Program-made: the position numbers and the translations under genes
Source: an uncultured Granulosicoccaceae bacterium
Lineage (GTDB): Bacteria; Pseudomonadota; Gammaproteobacteria; Granulosicoccales; Granulosicoccaceae
Reading direction: 5' to 3'
Assembly (NCBI GenBank): GCA_937998875.1
Contig: CALLBO010000020.1
Span: 93,121 to 157,120 of the forward strand
DNA: 64,000 nt
In this document: positions 1-7,468 of the stretch, piece by piece
How positions within the stretch are numbered: the first letter of the stretch is position 1
Layout of the letters: each line of letters opens with the position of its first letter
The notes under the pieces: model-generated
Told to the model about the DNA's origin: nothing
Databases searched by the model: none
The model's input: only the letters and a program-made list of their open reading frames with translations

Positions 1-92
1 TTAAGCTGCGACTCGAGCGATCGAATTTGCTCGTTGATAAGTTCCCGGTATGAGCTTGTAGAAGTCACTTCTATCTTATTAACTATTGATAG

Positions 93-512
93 CTAGGTAT
101 CAGGTATCAGGCGTTTACCCATACTCACTGCATCATCAACATTAAAACCCAGCTTCCTGTAGAAGCTTTGTACCGCAATATTGTCGGTCCGAATCTGCAG
201 GTTAATTTTAGGACACCCGATCACGAGCAGCTTTTCTTCAAGACAGGCAATAAGGTCGGTTGCATAGCCCCTGCGCTGATAATCGGGAGAGACCGCAAGA
301 TAGTTCATCCAGCCCCGATGCCCGTCATATCCGCCCATCACAGAGGCCACAATGCCAGCTGATGAATCGCCCACCAGAAACAATTCATCATTAACGGCCA
401 CTTTGCGTTGGATGTCGAGCAGGGGATTATTCCAGGGCCTGACAAGTCCACACGATTGCCATAGTGCAACTACCTGATCGCTGTCAGTTAGTTCAAAGCT
501 TCGAATATCCAA
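93..512 (-). CDS. ypeA: YpeA-type GNAT N-acetyltransferase
   Basis: Predicted cytosolic acetyl-CoA-dependent N-acetyltransferase of 139 residues, the usual size for the small YpeA branch of the GNAT fold. The acetyl-CoA-binding motif A lies at residues 71-90 (YLAVSPDYQRRGYATDL), with the Q/RxxGxA signature. The neighbouring segments VMGGYDGHRG and CPKINLQIR and the ending SMGKRLI closely match what I remember of E. coli YpeA. The start is a TTG at 512: the purine-rich GGAGGGAG lies just upstream and the N-terminus MDIRSF aligns with YpeA, whereas no ATG fits. The substrate of this family is unknown to me. It is followed on the same strand by nothing inside the window; bases 1-92 hold no supportable gene. 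Confidence 0.85.
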   Translation of the reverse strand: MDIRSFELTDSDQVVALWQSCGLVRPWNNPLLDIQRKVAVNDELFLVGDSSAGIVASVMGGYDGHRGWMNYLAVSPDYQRRGYATDLIACLEEKLLVIGCPKINLQIRTDNIAVQSFYRKLGFNVDDAVSMGKRLIPDT

Positions 513-530
513 CGCTCTCCCTCCATATGA

Positions 531-1280
531 CTAACTGTACAACCTTTGTACACCGAATCGATCATGGATTGCATTGGATTGTTCCTGGGTTATCCGCAGA
601 CCTTTAGCCACTGCATCGAGATATTGAGCCTCAGCGCGATTGTCGAGTTGTATCGCCATTAAAGAAACTGAATACACCTCTTCTTCAATACCTCTTGGCA
701 CAGATTGAATGAAACCATTCACATCAGAGCCTTTGGCTATTTCACTGCGAATGAAGTTTTGTTCTTCCTGCCCCATGTTGCCAACTTTCTGCAGGATGGC
801 TTGTTGCTCCTGCTCATCTATTCTTCCGTCAGAAAGGCCCGCCTGAATCATTGCACGGATATAAACAACCGATTGATCGTTCTGACTTATGTGTGGTGCC
901 TGTGGTGCCGTTTGTTCAAAAGGATTGTTGCTTGCAGCAGGTGCCTGCTGGCCGCCTGCCTGATTACCCGCCTGACCACGGCCAAGTTCTTTAAGCGCCT
1001 TACCGAGCAGATCGCCAAGTCCACCGCCACCAATTGCACCGCCAAGACCACCGCTTGTTGTTCCTGTATTTTGCTGACCAACCGTGCCACCGGAACTACC
1101 GCCTGAAGTGCCGCCGCCGGTTTGACCGCCACCGAATACACTGCCTCCCTGACCACCACTACTACCTTTGCCGACTCCTAACAGATCTTCAAGTACTTTC
1201 GCACCTGAGCCGGTATTTAATGAACCGCCTCCGCTCTGCCCCGCACCAAGTAGTTGTCCAAGTATGTCTGTTGCGTTCAT
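531..1280 (-). CDS. DUF533/TerB-like protein with Gly-rich N-terminal half
   Basis: A 249-residue protein. The first half (about 10-125) is low-complexity, dominated by Gly, Ser, Gln and Thr. The C-terminal part (about 130-249) is helical and acidic, with the pattern AMIQAGLSDGRIDEQEQQAIL, typical of TerB-like domains of the DUF533 (YebE) group. No signal peptide or convincing membrane segment is visible. TerB domains bind metal or act as scaffolds in envelope-stress-linked systems; the exact role is not known here. It is transcribed in the same direction as the GNAT gene, only 18 bases upstream of it, so the two may be co-transcribed. A second TerB-like domain occurs in the M48 protein at 5562-6761. 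Confidence 0.8.
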   Translation of the reverse strand: MNATDILGQLLGAGQSGGGSLNTGSGAKVLEDLLGVGKGSSGGQGGSVFGGGQTGGGTSGGSSGGTVGQQNTGTTSGGLGGAIGGGGLGDLLGKALKELGRGQAGNQAGGQQAPAASNNPFEQTAPQAPHISQNDQSVVYIRAMIQAGLSDGRIDEQEQQAILQKVGNMGQEEQNFIRSEIAKGSDVNGFIQSVPRGIEEEVYSVSLMAIQLDNRAEAQYLDAVAKGLRITQEQSNAIHDRFGVQRLYS

Positions 1281-1411
1281 AAATTTTTCTCCGAATTATT
1301 TTGAGTGCGTCTATCTGACTAAGTTAATGCGAAAGTGATTCACCGTTATGCTGACCTTAGCGGGAAATGAAACAAAAACGCTGCAAGAAAGAAATTGCTG
1401 GTAACGGCTGC

Positions 1412-1834
1412 TTACTCGTTGTCTAGAATTCTCGGGCGAAGCGTGTCGAGTGCATAGCCAGCTGCTGCCGCTGTACGCAGGATATCGTCAGCTGGCTGCT
1501 TACCTGCCTGACTCAACGCCCATAGGACAGTGCAGCGGGTACCTGATCGGCAATACGCAAGAATCGGCTTTGGCAGATCGGTTAGGTTATCTTCAAATTC
1601 ATCAACATCAACATCTCTGATTTCTTTGTTACTCACTGGTTGAAACTGTACTGTCATACCCGCTTCAATAGCCAGCTTTTCGATATCTGCAAACAAAGGC
1701 TGATCCGCACCACCTTCTTTATCGGGACGATTACACAGCAAAGACTTAAAATTTGCACTGATATCAGCGATATCAACAGGCGTAAGTTGCGGGGCAACCG
1801 ATAGTTCATCAGTAAGCTTTCGGATATCGACCAT
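1412..1834 (-). CDS. TIGR01244-type sulfur transferase / dual-specificity phosphatase-like protein
   Basis: A 140-residue soluble protein. The N-terminus MVDIRKLTDELSVAPQLTP and the P-loop CRSGTR at residues 95-100 (AYCRSGTR followed by LWALSQ) match the small family annotated as TIGR01244 sulfur transferases, or the phosphatase domain of Blh (beta-lactamase-like hydrolase) proteins. Cys95 would be the catalytic nucleophile, in a rhodanese or Cys-phosphatase loop. The open frame extends to 2086, but the family N-terminus and the intergenic promoter space point to the ATG at 1834. It is divergent from the GFA gene at 1967, leaving a 132-base shared promoter region. The Blh link to sulfide oxidation is family knowledge; nothing else in the window supports it. 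Confidence 0.75.
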   Translation of the reverse strand: MVDIRKLTDELSVAPQLTPVDIADISANFKSLLCNRPDKEGGADQPLFADIEKLAIEAGMTVQFQPVSNKEIRDVDVDEFEDNLTDLPKPILAYCRSGTRCTVLWALSQAGKQPADDILRTAAAAGYALDTLRPRILDNE

Positions 1835-1966
1835 CAAGTGTCTCTGTTTGGTTAAGGATGAGGTTAAGTCTATGGACACGTGACTAATGTCGCAAGGAAT
1901 CCTGCTTGTTCCCGTGACGGGAATGCTGCAGACTTCCGTCTTCACCAAGCGGAAAATCGAAATATA

Positions 1967-2383
1967 ATGAGCAAAGTAACCGGAAAGTGCCTTTGTGGCG
2001 CTGTGAGCTACTCGATCGAGGGCGAACCCTTGCGAATGGCTCAATGTCACTGTAAGGGATGCCAGCGAGCATCCGGTACGGGGCATATGTCATTAGCGTT
2101 TTTCAAAGAAGATCAAGTGAGTATCAACGGAGACTTCGCAGAATATTCATCCAAAGCTGACAGCGGCAACGACAACATCCGCGGATTTTGCTCTACCTGC
2201 GGCGCGCGCCTGTTTGGCCGCAATTCTGCCAGAGCAGGAATTATGGCCGTGGCGGTCGGGTGTGCCGATGACAACAACTGGTTTGCACCGCAAGCAGTGG
2301 TTTACAACAAAGACAAACCGCAGTGGGACTGCATGGCAGATGATTTGCCAACCTTCGATGAAATGCCGCCAGCGCCCAAGTAA
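1967..2383 (+). CDS. GFA (CENP-V/GFA) family zinc protein
   Basis: A 138-residue protein of the glutathione-dependent formaldehyde-activating (GFA) fold. The zinc-binding cysteines are present: C8/C10 (KCLCGAVSY), the CHCKGCQ motif at 27-33 and the GFCSTCG pair at C75/C78. Family members of this size are mostly of unknown substrate; only a subset are true S-(hydroxymethyl)glutathione synthases, and no formaldehyde dehydrogenase is nearby. The upstream extension of the open frame to 1880 is not family sequence, so the ATG at 1967 is chosen. It is divergent from the rhodanese-like gene. Confidence 0.85.
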   Translation: MSKVTGKCLCGAVSYSIEGEPLRMAQCHCKGCQRASGTGHMSLAFFKEDQVSINGDFAEYSSKADSGNDNIRGFCSTCGARLFGRNSARAGIMAVAVGCADDNNWFAPQAVVYNKDKPQWDCMADDLPTFDEMPPAPK

Positions 2384-2603
2384 TCGATCCACCACTTAAT
2401 GCCCGGGTTGTTAATTGCTCACGGTGGGCCGCAAATTAACCCGATATCGACAAATACTTATCTGTACGGGCAGTTCCTTACCGCTCGCTGAACTAATGCC
2501 ATGCTTAGGTGTCTAGTCAGCAGGCGGATGGGATAACCCGTCACTTGCTTGCAAAAACACTAGTGAACAGACGGGCTATTGCCCGAACCGGAGAACAAAC
2601 TCA

Positions 2604-3494
2604 ATGAGTCAACTACCCAATAATTTGAACCGTCGCCACCCCCTCTATTTGGCAGTCGCAGGCGGTATTGCCGCCACCAGTCTGGCTCTGGCAGGCTGTG
2701 ACAGCAGCACTACCAAATCCACCGATGCTAATCCTACCGCGGTAAAAAAAGAAATCGCATCGGCAGCGTGCAATCCTTGTGCTGCGAAAGCCTGTAATCC
2801 GTGCAATCCGTGCGCTGCTAAAGCCTGCAACCCTTGCAACCCGTGTGCTGCTAAAGCCTGTAACCCTTGCAACCCTTGTGCTGCCAGCGCATGTAATCCA
2901 TGCAACCCGTGTGCGGCAGGTAGTTTGCAGGCTTCTGATTTCATTCGTCCGGCAGGAGCAGACTTCGATGCTGCGGCTGCAGCTTCAATGGTAGCCAAAG
3001 GCGAACAGCTATGGAACGACACGTCGCTCAGCACCAATGGTCTGGCGTGTGCTTCGTGCCACGTTGGCGGAGCCCTGCTGAATGCCACTTTCGCTCAGCC
3101 GTATCCGCATGAGATAGCAATGCCTACACAGCAAGCCGGCGTTGGCGCAATTGACATCGATGAGATGGTTAATTTCTGCATGCTCGCACCAATGCAGGCG
3201 CAGGCACTTCCATGGGGTTCTGAAGAACTACTTGCGCTTAGCGGCTACGCGCTCGAATTGCAGGCTGGTTTCAACCCGTGCGCCGCGAAAGCTGGTGGTA
3301 ACCCATGCAATCCTTGTAACCCATGCAATCCGTGCAACCCTTGTGCTGCGAAAAACCCATGCAACCCATGTAATCCATGTGCTGCAAAGGCATGTAATCC
3401 GTGCAACCCTTGTAATCCATGCAATCCATGTGCTGCAAAGAATCCATGCAACCCTTGCAATCCATGCAACCCGTGTGCAGCAAAGACCAACTAG
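2604..3494 (+). CDS. Lipoprotein c-type cytochrome with two CNPC/NPC repeat arrays
   Basis: A 296-residue predicted lipoprotein. A signal with lipobox LAGC (Cys32) is followed by a Cys-rich array (56-105), a mono-haem cytochrome c domain (about 115-222) and a second Cys-rich array (224-294). The haem site is CASCH at 149-153; candidate axial Met residues are M173 and M189/M193. The arrays consist of CNPC and NPC units separated by AAKA-like linkers and contain 32 Cys (14 plus 18), giving 22 C-N-P-C units. None is followed by His, so they are not haem sites. The start ATG has GGAG about 9 bases upstream. The product should sit at the outer face of the inner membrane or on the outer membrane. 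It precedes a SUMF protein and an uncharacterised gene on the same strand. Metal binding, a redox role, or being the substrate of the SUMF protein are inferences; I know no function for this architecture. Confidence 0.85.
   Translation: MSQLPNNLNRRHPLYLAVAGGIAATSLALAGCDSSTTKSTDANPTAVKKEIASAACNPCAAKACNPCNPCAAKACNPCNPCAAKACNPCNPCAASACNPCNPCAAGSLQASDFIRPAGADFDAAAAASMVAKGEQLWNDTSLSTNGLACASCHVGGALLNATFAQPYPHEIAMPTQQAGVGAIDIDEMVNFCMLAPMQAQALPWGSEELLALSGYALELQAGFNPCAAKAGGNPCNPCNPCNPCNPCAAKNPCNPCNPCAAKACNPCNPCNPCNPCAAKNPCNPCNPCNPCAAKTN
2769..2918 (+). repeat. N-terminal CNPC repeat array (coding)
   Basis: An in-frame repeat coding for residues 56-105. One CNPC block is followed by four CNPCNPC blocks, spaced by AAKA or AASA, with a period of 33 bases. 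Codons for Cys, Asn and Pro vary between units (tgc/tgt, aac/aat, ccg/cct/cca), so protein-level conservation rather than recent DNA duplication maintains much of the array. Confidence 0.9.
3273..3485 (+). repeat. C-terminal NPC repeat array (coding)
   Basis: An in-frame 9-base NPC repeat coding for residues 224-294. Runs of one, five, three, five and four NPC/CNPC units are interrupted by AAK linkers. The run lengths are irregular, unlike the N-terminal array, suggesting expansion and contraction. The array contributes 18 Cys and 13 C-N-P-C units. Confidence 0.9.
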
Positions 3495-3520
3495 TCACAC
3501 TAATATCAGCAGTAACCAAA

Positions 3521-3547
3521 GAGCCCGCCAGACGGGCTCTTTTTTTT
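3521..3547 (+). terminator. Rho-independent terminator
   Basis: A seven-base-pair G+C-rich stem GAGCCCG/CGGGCTC with loop CCAGA is followed immediately by eight T residues. It starts 26 bases after the cytochrome stop codon. It would end the cytochrome transcript or leave limited read-through into the SUMF gene. In the SUMF reading frame this DNA also encodes the basic and hydrophobic stretch EPARRALFF, see the next gene. Confidence 0.85.
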
Positions 3548-3550
3548 ACT

Positions 3551-4372
3551 GTGGCCATTCTGCAACTGGCTGGGTGTGTGCACGCCGAACCACTCTCTCG
3601 CCCCGAGACTGTTTCAATCCCTGCAGGCGAGTTCATCATGGGCTCAACCAAAGCTGAACGGGAGTACGCATACCAACTGGATGAAGCAGCTTATGGCCAC
3701 TCGCGCACCAGAACCGGTAAGTGGTACGACTCAGAAAGAAACAGTACTGCAGTTACTACCGATGCATTCGAGATTACCGTTGCACCAATAACGACAGTAC
3801 AATACGCTGCCTTTATCAATGCGACAAATCACCCCACCCCGACTGTTACCGAACAAACCTGGAAAAGCTACGGATTGGTTCATCCATATAGCCGAACACG
3901 GCGGCACGCCTGGACGGACAATGATCCTCCCCAGGGTCGCGAAAACCATCCCGTGGTACTCGTCAGCTATCAAGACGCAAATGCGTATGCAGAATGGCTG
4001 TCAGAAACACTGAGGGAACATTGGCGCCTGCCCACCGAAGCCGAATGGGAGAAGGCGGTACGCGGGGTCGATGGGCGCTACTTCCCCTGGGGTAACCGCT
4101 TCGAAAGTGATAAGTTAAACAGCCACGATGCCGGACCGTTCGACACAACTGAAACCGGCGCTCGATCATCGCCTGGCCCTTTCGGCATAATCGACGGCGC
4201 CGGCCAGGTATTCGAATGGATTTCGACGGACGAACAAGCAAAAAGAGCGTGGGTTAAAGGAGGCTCTTGGGATGACAAGGGCTGTGGTGTTTGTCGGCCA
4301 GCTGCAAGACACGGCAGGCCAAAAAACCTCAAACATATTCTGATTGGATTTAGACTGGTCAAAGTAAAATGA
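3551..4372 (+). CDS. Exported SUMF1/FGE-like (formylglycine-generating enzyme fold) protein
   Basis: A SUMF/FGE-sulfatase-modifying-fold protein of 273 residues from the GTG at 3551. Family features: IPAGEFIMGS (24-33), NHPVVLVSYQDANAYAEWL, RLPTEAEWEKAVRG, FPWGN, GQVFEWI, KGGSW and the terminal IGFRLVKV. Aligned by memory to human FGE, the catalytic pair C336/C341 falls on C245 and P250, so one catalytic cysteine is absent; C248 is nearby. Start uncertain: upstream in-frame codons (GTG 3473, ATG 3464 or ATG 3419) would add EPARRALFFTVAILQLAGC, an excellent lipoprotein signal with LAGC, but would overlap the cytochrome gene and span its terminator. Probably an envelope protein. It overlaps the next gene by 4 bases (ATGA), so those two are translationally coupled. 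True formylglycine formation is doubtful. Confidence 0.8.
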   Translation: MAILQLAGCVHAEPLSRPETVSIPAGEFIMGSTKAEREYAYQLDEAAYGHSRTRTGKWYDSERNSTAVTTDAFEITVAPITTVQYAAFINATNHPTPTVTEQTWKSYGLVHPYSRTRRHAWTDNDPPQGRENHPVVLVSYQDANAYAEWLSETLREHWRLPTEAEWEKAVRGVDGRYFPWGNRFESDKLNSHDAGPFDTTETGARSSPGPFGIIDGAGQVFEWISTDEQAKRAWVKGGSWDDKGCGVCRPAARHGRPKNLKHILIGFRLVKVK

Positions 4373-5127
4373 CACAACTCTCCGTTAAAGCACAATATTC
4401 ACCCAACCTGAAAGATCAACTCGCGGCGTTGCCGGACCACAGGCTACATGAGATGGTGACCGCAGGTGACAAAATAAATAATTGCTACCGGCTTTTGCAA
4501 AAAAACGAGAAATTCGGCAACGTTGTGCGGGAAGTATTGCGAGATCAAGGCACATTCTACGAGCTTGAACACTACCCTCAGGGTGATGTGCACGACAAAG
4601 ATTCACACTCGCAGTATTTTTATCATGCCCACCGCGGCATAGACGGCGAAAACGGTCACTTTCACACCTTTCTGCGCGCGAAAGGAATGCCCCGTAAATT
4701 TAAGCCGGCCCCTTACAATGGTGAAGTTAAGTGGCCCGAAGGGGATGATGCACTAAGCCATCTGATCGCTGTATCAATGAACCCGAAGGGCTATCCGATT
4801 GGACTGTTCTCAACCAATAGATGGGTAACAGGTGAAACATGGTACAAGGCAGAAGATGTCATTTCCATGCTTGATCACTTCAACATGGATTTGTTATACC
4901 CGTCATGGCCAGTGAACATCTGGATTACTGAAACGATTCGACTTTTCAGACCGCAAATTGAAGAACTACTAATCCAGCGCGATGCATCGGTTGATAAGTG
5001 GCGAGCAAAATATACAGACAAAGATGTCTATGAGGACCGCGAACTGGAAGTTACCAGTGAGTATCTCATTGATGTGGATAGACAGCTGGATGCGGTACAT
5101 AAAGAGTTAAAATCGCGGATGCACTAA
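4369..5127 (+). CDS. Uncharacterised protein (possibly DUF6969 family)
   Basis: A 252-residue soluble protein without signal peptide. It has a conserved-looking core: YELEHYPQGDVHD, the His-rich SQYFYHAHRG and GHFHTFLRAKG (about 83-105), HLIAVSMNPKGYPIGLFSTNRWVTGE and WPVNIWIT. The many His and acidic residues could bind a metal, but I recognise no catalytic motif. I would tentatively place it in the family called DUF6969, which I cannot verify. Its ATG overlaps the SUMF stop codon, so it belongs to the same translational unit as the SUMF gene. That makes it a likely partner in whatever the CNPC-cytochrome locus does. Confidence 0.7.
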   Translation: MTQLSVKAQYSPNLKDQLAALPDHRLHEMVTAGDKINNCYRLLQKNEKFGNVVREVLRDQGTFYELEHYPQGDVHDKDSHSQYFYHAHRGIDGENGHFHTFLRAKGMPRKFKPAPYNGEVKWPEGDDALSHLIAVSMNPKGYPIGLFSTNRWVTGETWYKAEDVISMLDHFNMDLLYPSWPVNIWITETIRLFRPQIEELLIQRDASVDKWRAKYTDKDVYEDRELEVTSEYLIDVDRQLDAVHKELKSRMH

Positions 5128-5561
5128 TAGTTGTTAGTCACGACATTGAGCAACATACCCTACCCGACCTCCACCTGTGCCCGGTGCATTCCAGCCATGA
5201 CTGCAATAAGCGGATACACCAGGCTCTGCAACGTGGACGCCTTGTGGTAGATCGCATGCTGCAAAAAAACACAAATCATCCATTTCGGGCCGAGCCCGAT
5301 GGTAAATCACGCTCAAAAATCGACATCATGCTGCAAGTTAGGTACGGTTTCAGGCAATGCCTCTTTCTAAAAAGATGGCGTCCGGGTATGACTGCCGAAT
5401 TGCTTCGAATCACTGTATATTGTTCTATCAAACAACGTGTGTTCAGCGCTGCAGCACCAACCCTGACATTTCGCTGATTACAGCCATACGAAACTACTGG
5501 CAACACGCCGTGTAACGGCTAAAACCAATCTGCAACATAAAAATGTATCGGAACTAAAAAT
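5128..5561. other. 434-base gap without a supportable gene
   Basis: No conserved coding signal was found. Two short minus-strand frames (5134-5316 and 5276-5506) overlap each other in different frames and resemble no family I know. The region must contain the promoter of the M48 gene; no clear -35/-10 pair or operator was identified. There is no terminator with a T run after the gene that ends at 5127. Confidence 0.5.
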
Positions 5562-6761
5562 ATGAATGCCGAAGAGCTCAGATCAAAGCAGGATCGTGAA
5601 ATCGCCCGTCAGCTAATGGAAGTCAAAGATGTTAAACGCATAAACGAGATGATCGAGAAACGCGAAGAAGAAGGACCAATGGGCACTCGCCGCAGGCTGC
5701 TCGCAACCTCGGTACGCCTGAGCCGCGGCATGGCACCATGGCTTCACGAAATGGCAGACGACTGCATTGAAAAACTCGGTGTGGAAATTCCGACAGAACT
5801 ATATGTGTATTCAAGCCCTACCTATAATGCTGCCTGTGTGAAGCCTGAGGACGGTCGCTTATTCATTATGTTCTCTTCCAGCTTATTGGAAGCTTTTGAG
5901 GGCTCGGAACTTAAGTTCGTTATGGGTCATGAGCTGGGTCATTATTTATACGGTCACCACGATATCCCCATCGGCTATCTGCTAAAGGGTAATCCGCGTC
6001 CAAGCCCGAAGCTTGCACTGCAATTGACTACCTGGTCGCGCTATGCGGAAATCTCCGCAGACAGAGCCGGTGCGCACTGCGCTAAAGACCCGGAGGGTGT
6101 TGCGCGATCACTGTTTAAACTTGCATCCGGTCTCAGCAGCAAGCTGGTCAAATTCAATATCGACGAGTTCATGCAACAAGTCGATGAAATGCAAATCGAG
6201 GATGCAGAACCGGGACAGGGAGCACCACCGGAAGACTGGTTCATGACACATCCGTTCAGCCCGCTGCGGGTACGTGCCTTGCGGCTTTATGATTCATCAG
6301 TACTGGCCAAAAAAGATGGCAACAGCATCGACGAGTTGGAGGCTGGAGTGCAGGTACTGATGACAATCATGGAGCCAAGTTATCTGGAAGGCCGCACTGA
6401 CAACGCAGAAAACATGCGCCGTTTGTTGTTTGCAGCTGCTCTCTCGGTAGCCAACGCTAATGGTGATATCTCCGAAAAAGAGATCGCTGTGTTCGAAAAG
6501 TTCTTCGGTAAAAGGACATTCTCTGATGACCTCAACCTGGAACGCCTCGCCGACGACCTGAAAGATCGCATTGAACAGGTTAAAGCATCAACCACTACTG
6601 CGCAGCGTATGCAAATAGTGAGAGACCTTTGCACGGTGGCCAACGCAGACAAGCAAGTCAGCAACCCTGAGTTGAAAGTAATTACGTCAATTGCAGAGGC
6701 TCTGGACGTACCGTCCCACTTCGTAAATCAGGCTGCGACCTTGGAAGTCAAACTCGACTAG
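5562..6761 (+). CDS. M48 family metallopeptidase with C-terminal TerB-like domain
   Basis: A 399-residue predicted zinc protease. The HELGH motif at residues 123-127 supplies two zinc ligands and the catalytic Glu. YAEISADRAG (161-170) supplies the third ligand Glu163 with the usual downstream Asp. The region from about 285 to 390 (LLFAAALSVANANGDISEKE, then DLCTVANADKQVSNPE) has the two-fold helical pattern of a TerB-like domain. No signal peptide or transmembrane segment is seen, so unlike HtpX it is probably cytosolic or peripheral. The fusion suggests that TerB-mediated binding directs the protease to a partner. It stands alone on the plus strand, 290 bases from the response regulator downstream. 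Confidence 0.85.
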   Translation: MNAEELRSKQDREIARQLMEVKDVKRINEMIEKREEEGPMGTRRRLLATSVRLSRGMAPWLHEMADDCIEKLGVEIPTELYVYSSPTYNAACVKPEDGRLFIMFSSSLLEAFEGSELKFVMGHELGHYLYGHHDIPIGYLLKGNPRPSPKLALQLTTWSRYAEISADRAGAHCAKDPEGVARSLFKLASGLSSKLVKFNIDEFMQQVDEMQIEDAEPGQGAPPEDWFMTHPFSPLRVRALRLYDSSVLAKKDGNSIDELEAGVQVLMTIMEPSYLEGRTDNAENMRRLLFAAALSVANANGDISEKEIAVFEKFFGKRTFSDDLNLERLADDLKDRIEQVKASTTTAQRMQIVRDLCTVANADKQVSNPELKVITSIAEALDVPSHFVNQAATLEVKLD

Positions 6762-7052
6762 TAAAACTGCCCGACAGTGAAAAAGCGAATTACAAGGGAG
6801 CGTGCTTACGCATTGCAGCATTAAATCAGACGTTGGCATAGACTCCTGCCTTGCCAAATCACCGGCCCAGATAGCAAATCCGGGTCGCATATATGGGGTA
6901 TGTGCTGGCACACCAGTCGCAGCAAAGAAAAAGCCATGAGGAACAATAACTGCATGGCATAGGTACATCAGTTTTTATGCCACAGGCATCCTGAAAGGAA
7001 TATATTCGCTTTCAAACCTGCATGATAACGAGGAAGTCAGTCAGTAACTGCT

Positions 7053-7454
7053 ATGTTGAGCAACACAACCCTTCAAACTTTAGTCGTGGACGACGACAAG
7101 GACATTCGCGACGCGATAGCGAGAATATTGTCACGATGCGAGTGTTTGGTTAGCGAAGCAGCATCAGTCGAAGATGCCATCGAAAAGCTTAACAATAAGA
7201 AATTCGATATTGTATTTTCTGATATGAGATTCGGTGAAGATCAAATGGGTGGTGAGGAACTCCTAAGTTACACAGTGCTGGAACACCCCGATGTAAAAGT
7301 GGTACTGATGTCTTCTGCCATGAATGAAGATCAAAAAACATACCTAATAGGTAAGGGTGCGTCATGCTGTCTGCAAAAACCCTTTTTTAAAGATACGTGC
7401 CTCACCGTGCTGGAAAACATCATCCAGTCAGCCCCAGCTAAGCGCAGAGCTTAA
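7053..7454 (+). CDS. Single-domain response regulator (receiver only)
   Basis: A 133-residue stand-alone receiver domain. The acidic pocket is DDDK (13-16), the phospho-acceptor is Asp57 (FSDMRF), the switch Ser is in VLMSSA (about 87-88) and the conserved Lys is K109 (QKP). There is no output domain. It converges with the kinase gene 14 bases downstream. It probably passes phosphate to, or receives it from, the kinase/DHp/receiver module at 7469-9358. Confidence 0.85.
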   Translation: MLSNTTLQTLVVDDDKDIRDAIARILSRCECLVSEAASVEDAIEKLNNKKFDIVFSDMRFGEDQMGGEELLSYTVLEHPDVKVVLMSSAMNEDQKTYLIGKGASCCLQKPFFKDTCLTVLENIIQSAPAKRRA

Positions 7455-7468
7455 ACATACCTTTGTTG

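Noticed and set aside
1..92. Possible C-terminal end of a minus-strand gene at the left edge
   Set aside because: The 25-codon frame is closed by a stop at about position 77 and lacks a start; nothing to support it.
2769..3485. The repeat arrays as a CRISPR or DNA satellite
   Set aside because: Units are 9 or 33 bases, in frame and coding, with synonymous variation; there are no spacers.
2645..3490. Long minus-strand and alternate-frame open frames over the CNPC gene (His-Gly-Leu or Leu-Gln repeats)
   Set aside because: They are shadows of the codon-repetitive cytochrome gene; the plus frame has the signal peptide, haem motif and Shine-Dalgarno site.
5395..5420. TTCGAATC resembling a tRNA T-loop
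   Set aside because: The flanking five bases do not pair, and no anticodon arm or acceptor stem fits.
5134..5506. Two short minus-strand frames after the third gene of the CNPC locus
   Set aside because: They overlap in different frames, have no Shine-Dalgarno site and resemble no family.
6687..6968. Minus-strand frame overlapping the end of the M48 gene
   Set aside because: The overlap with a well-supported gene and random-looking composition suggest a shadow frame.
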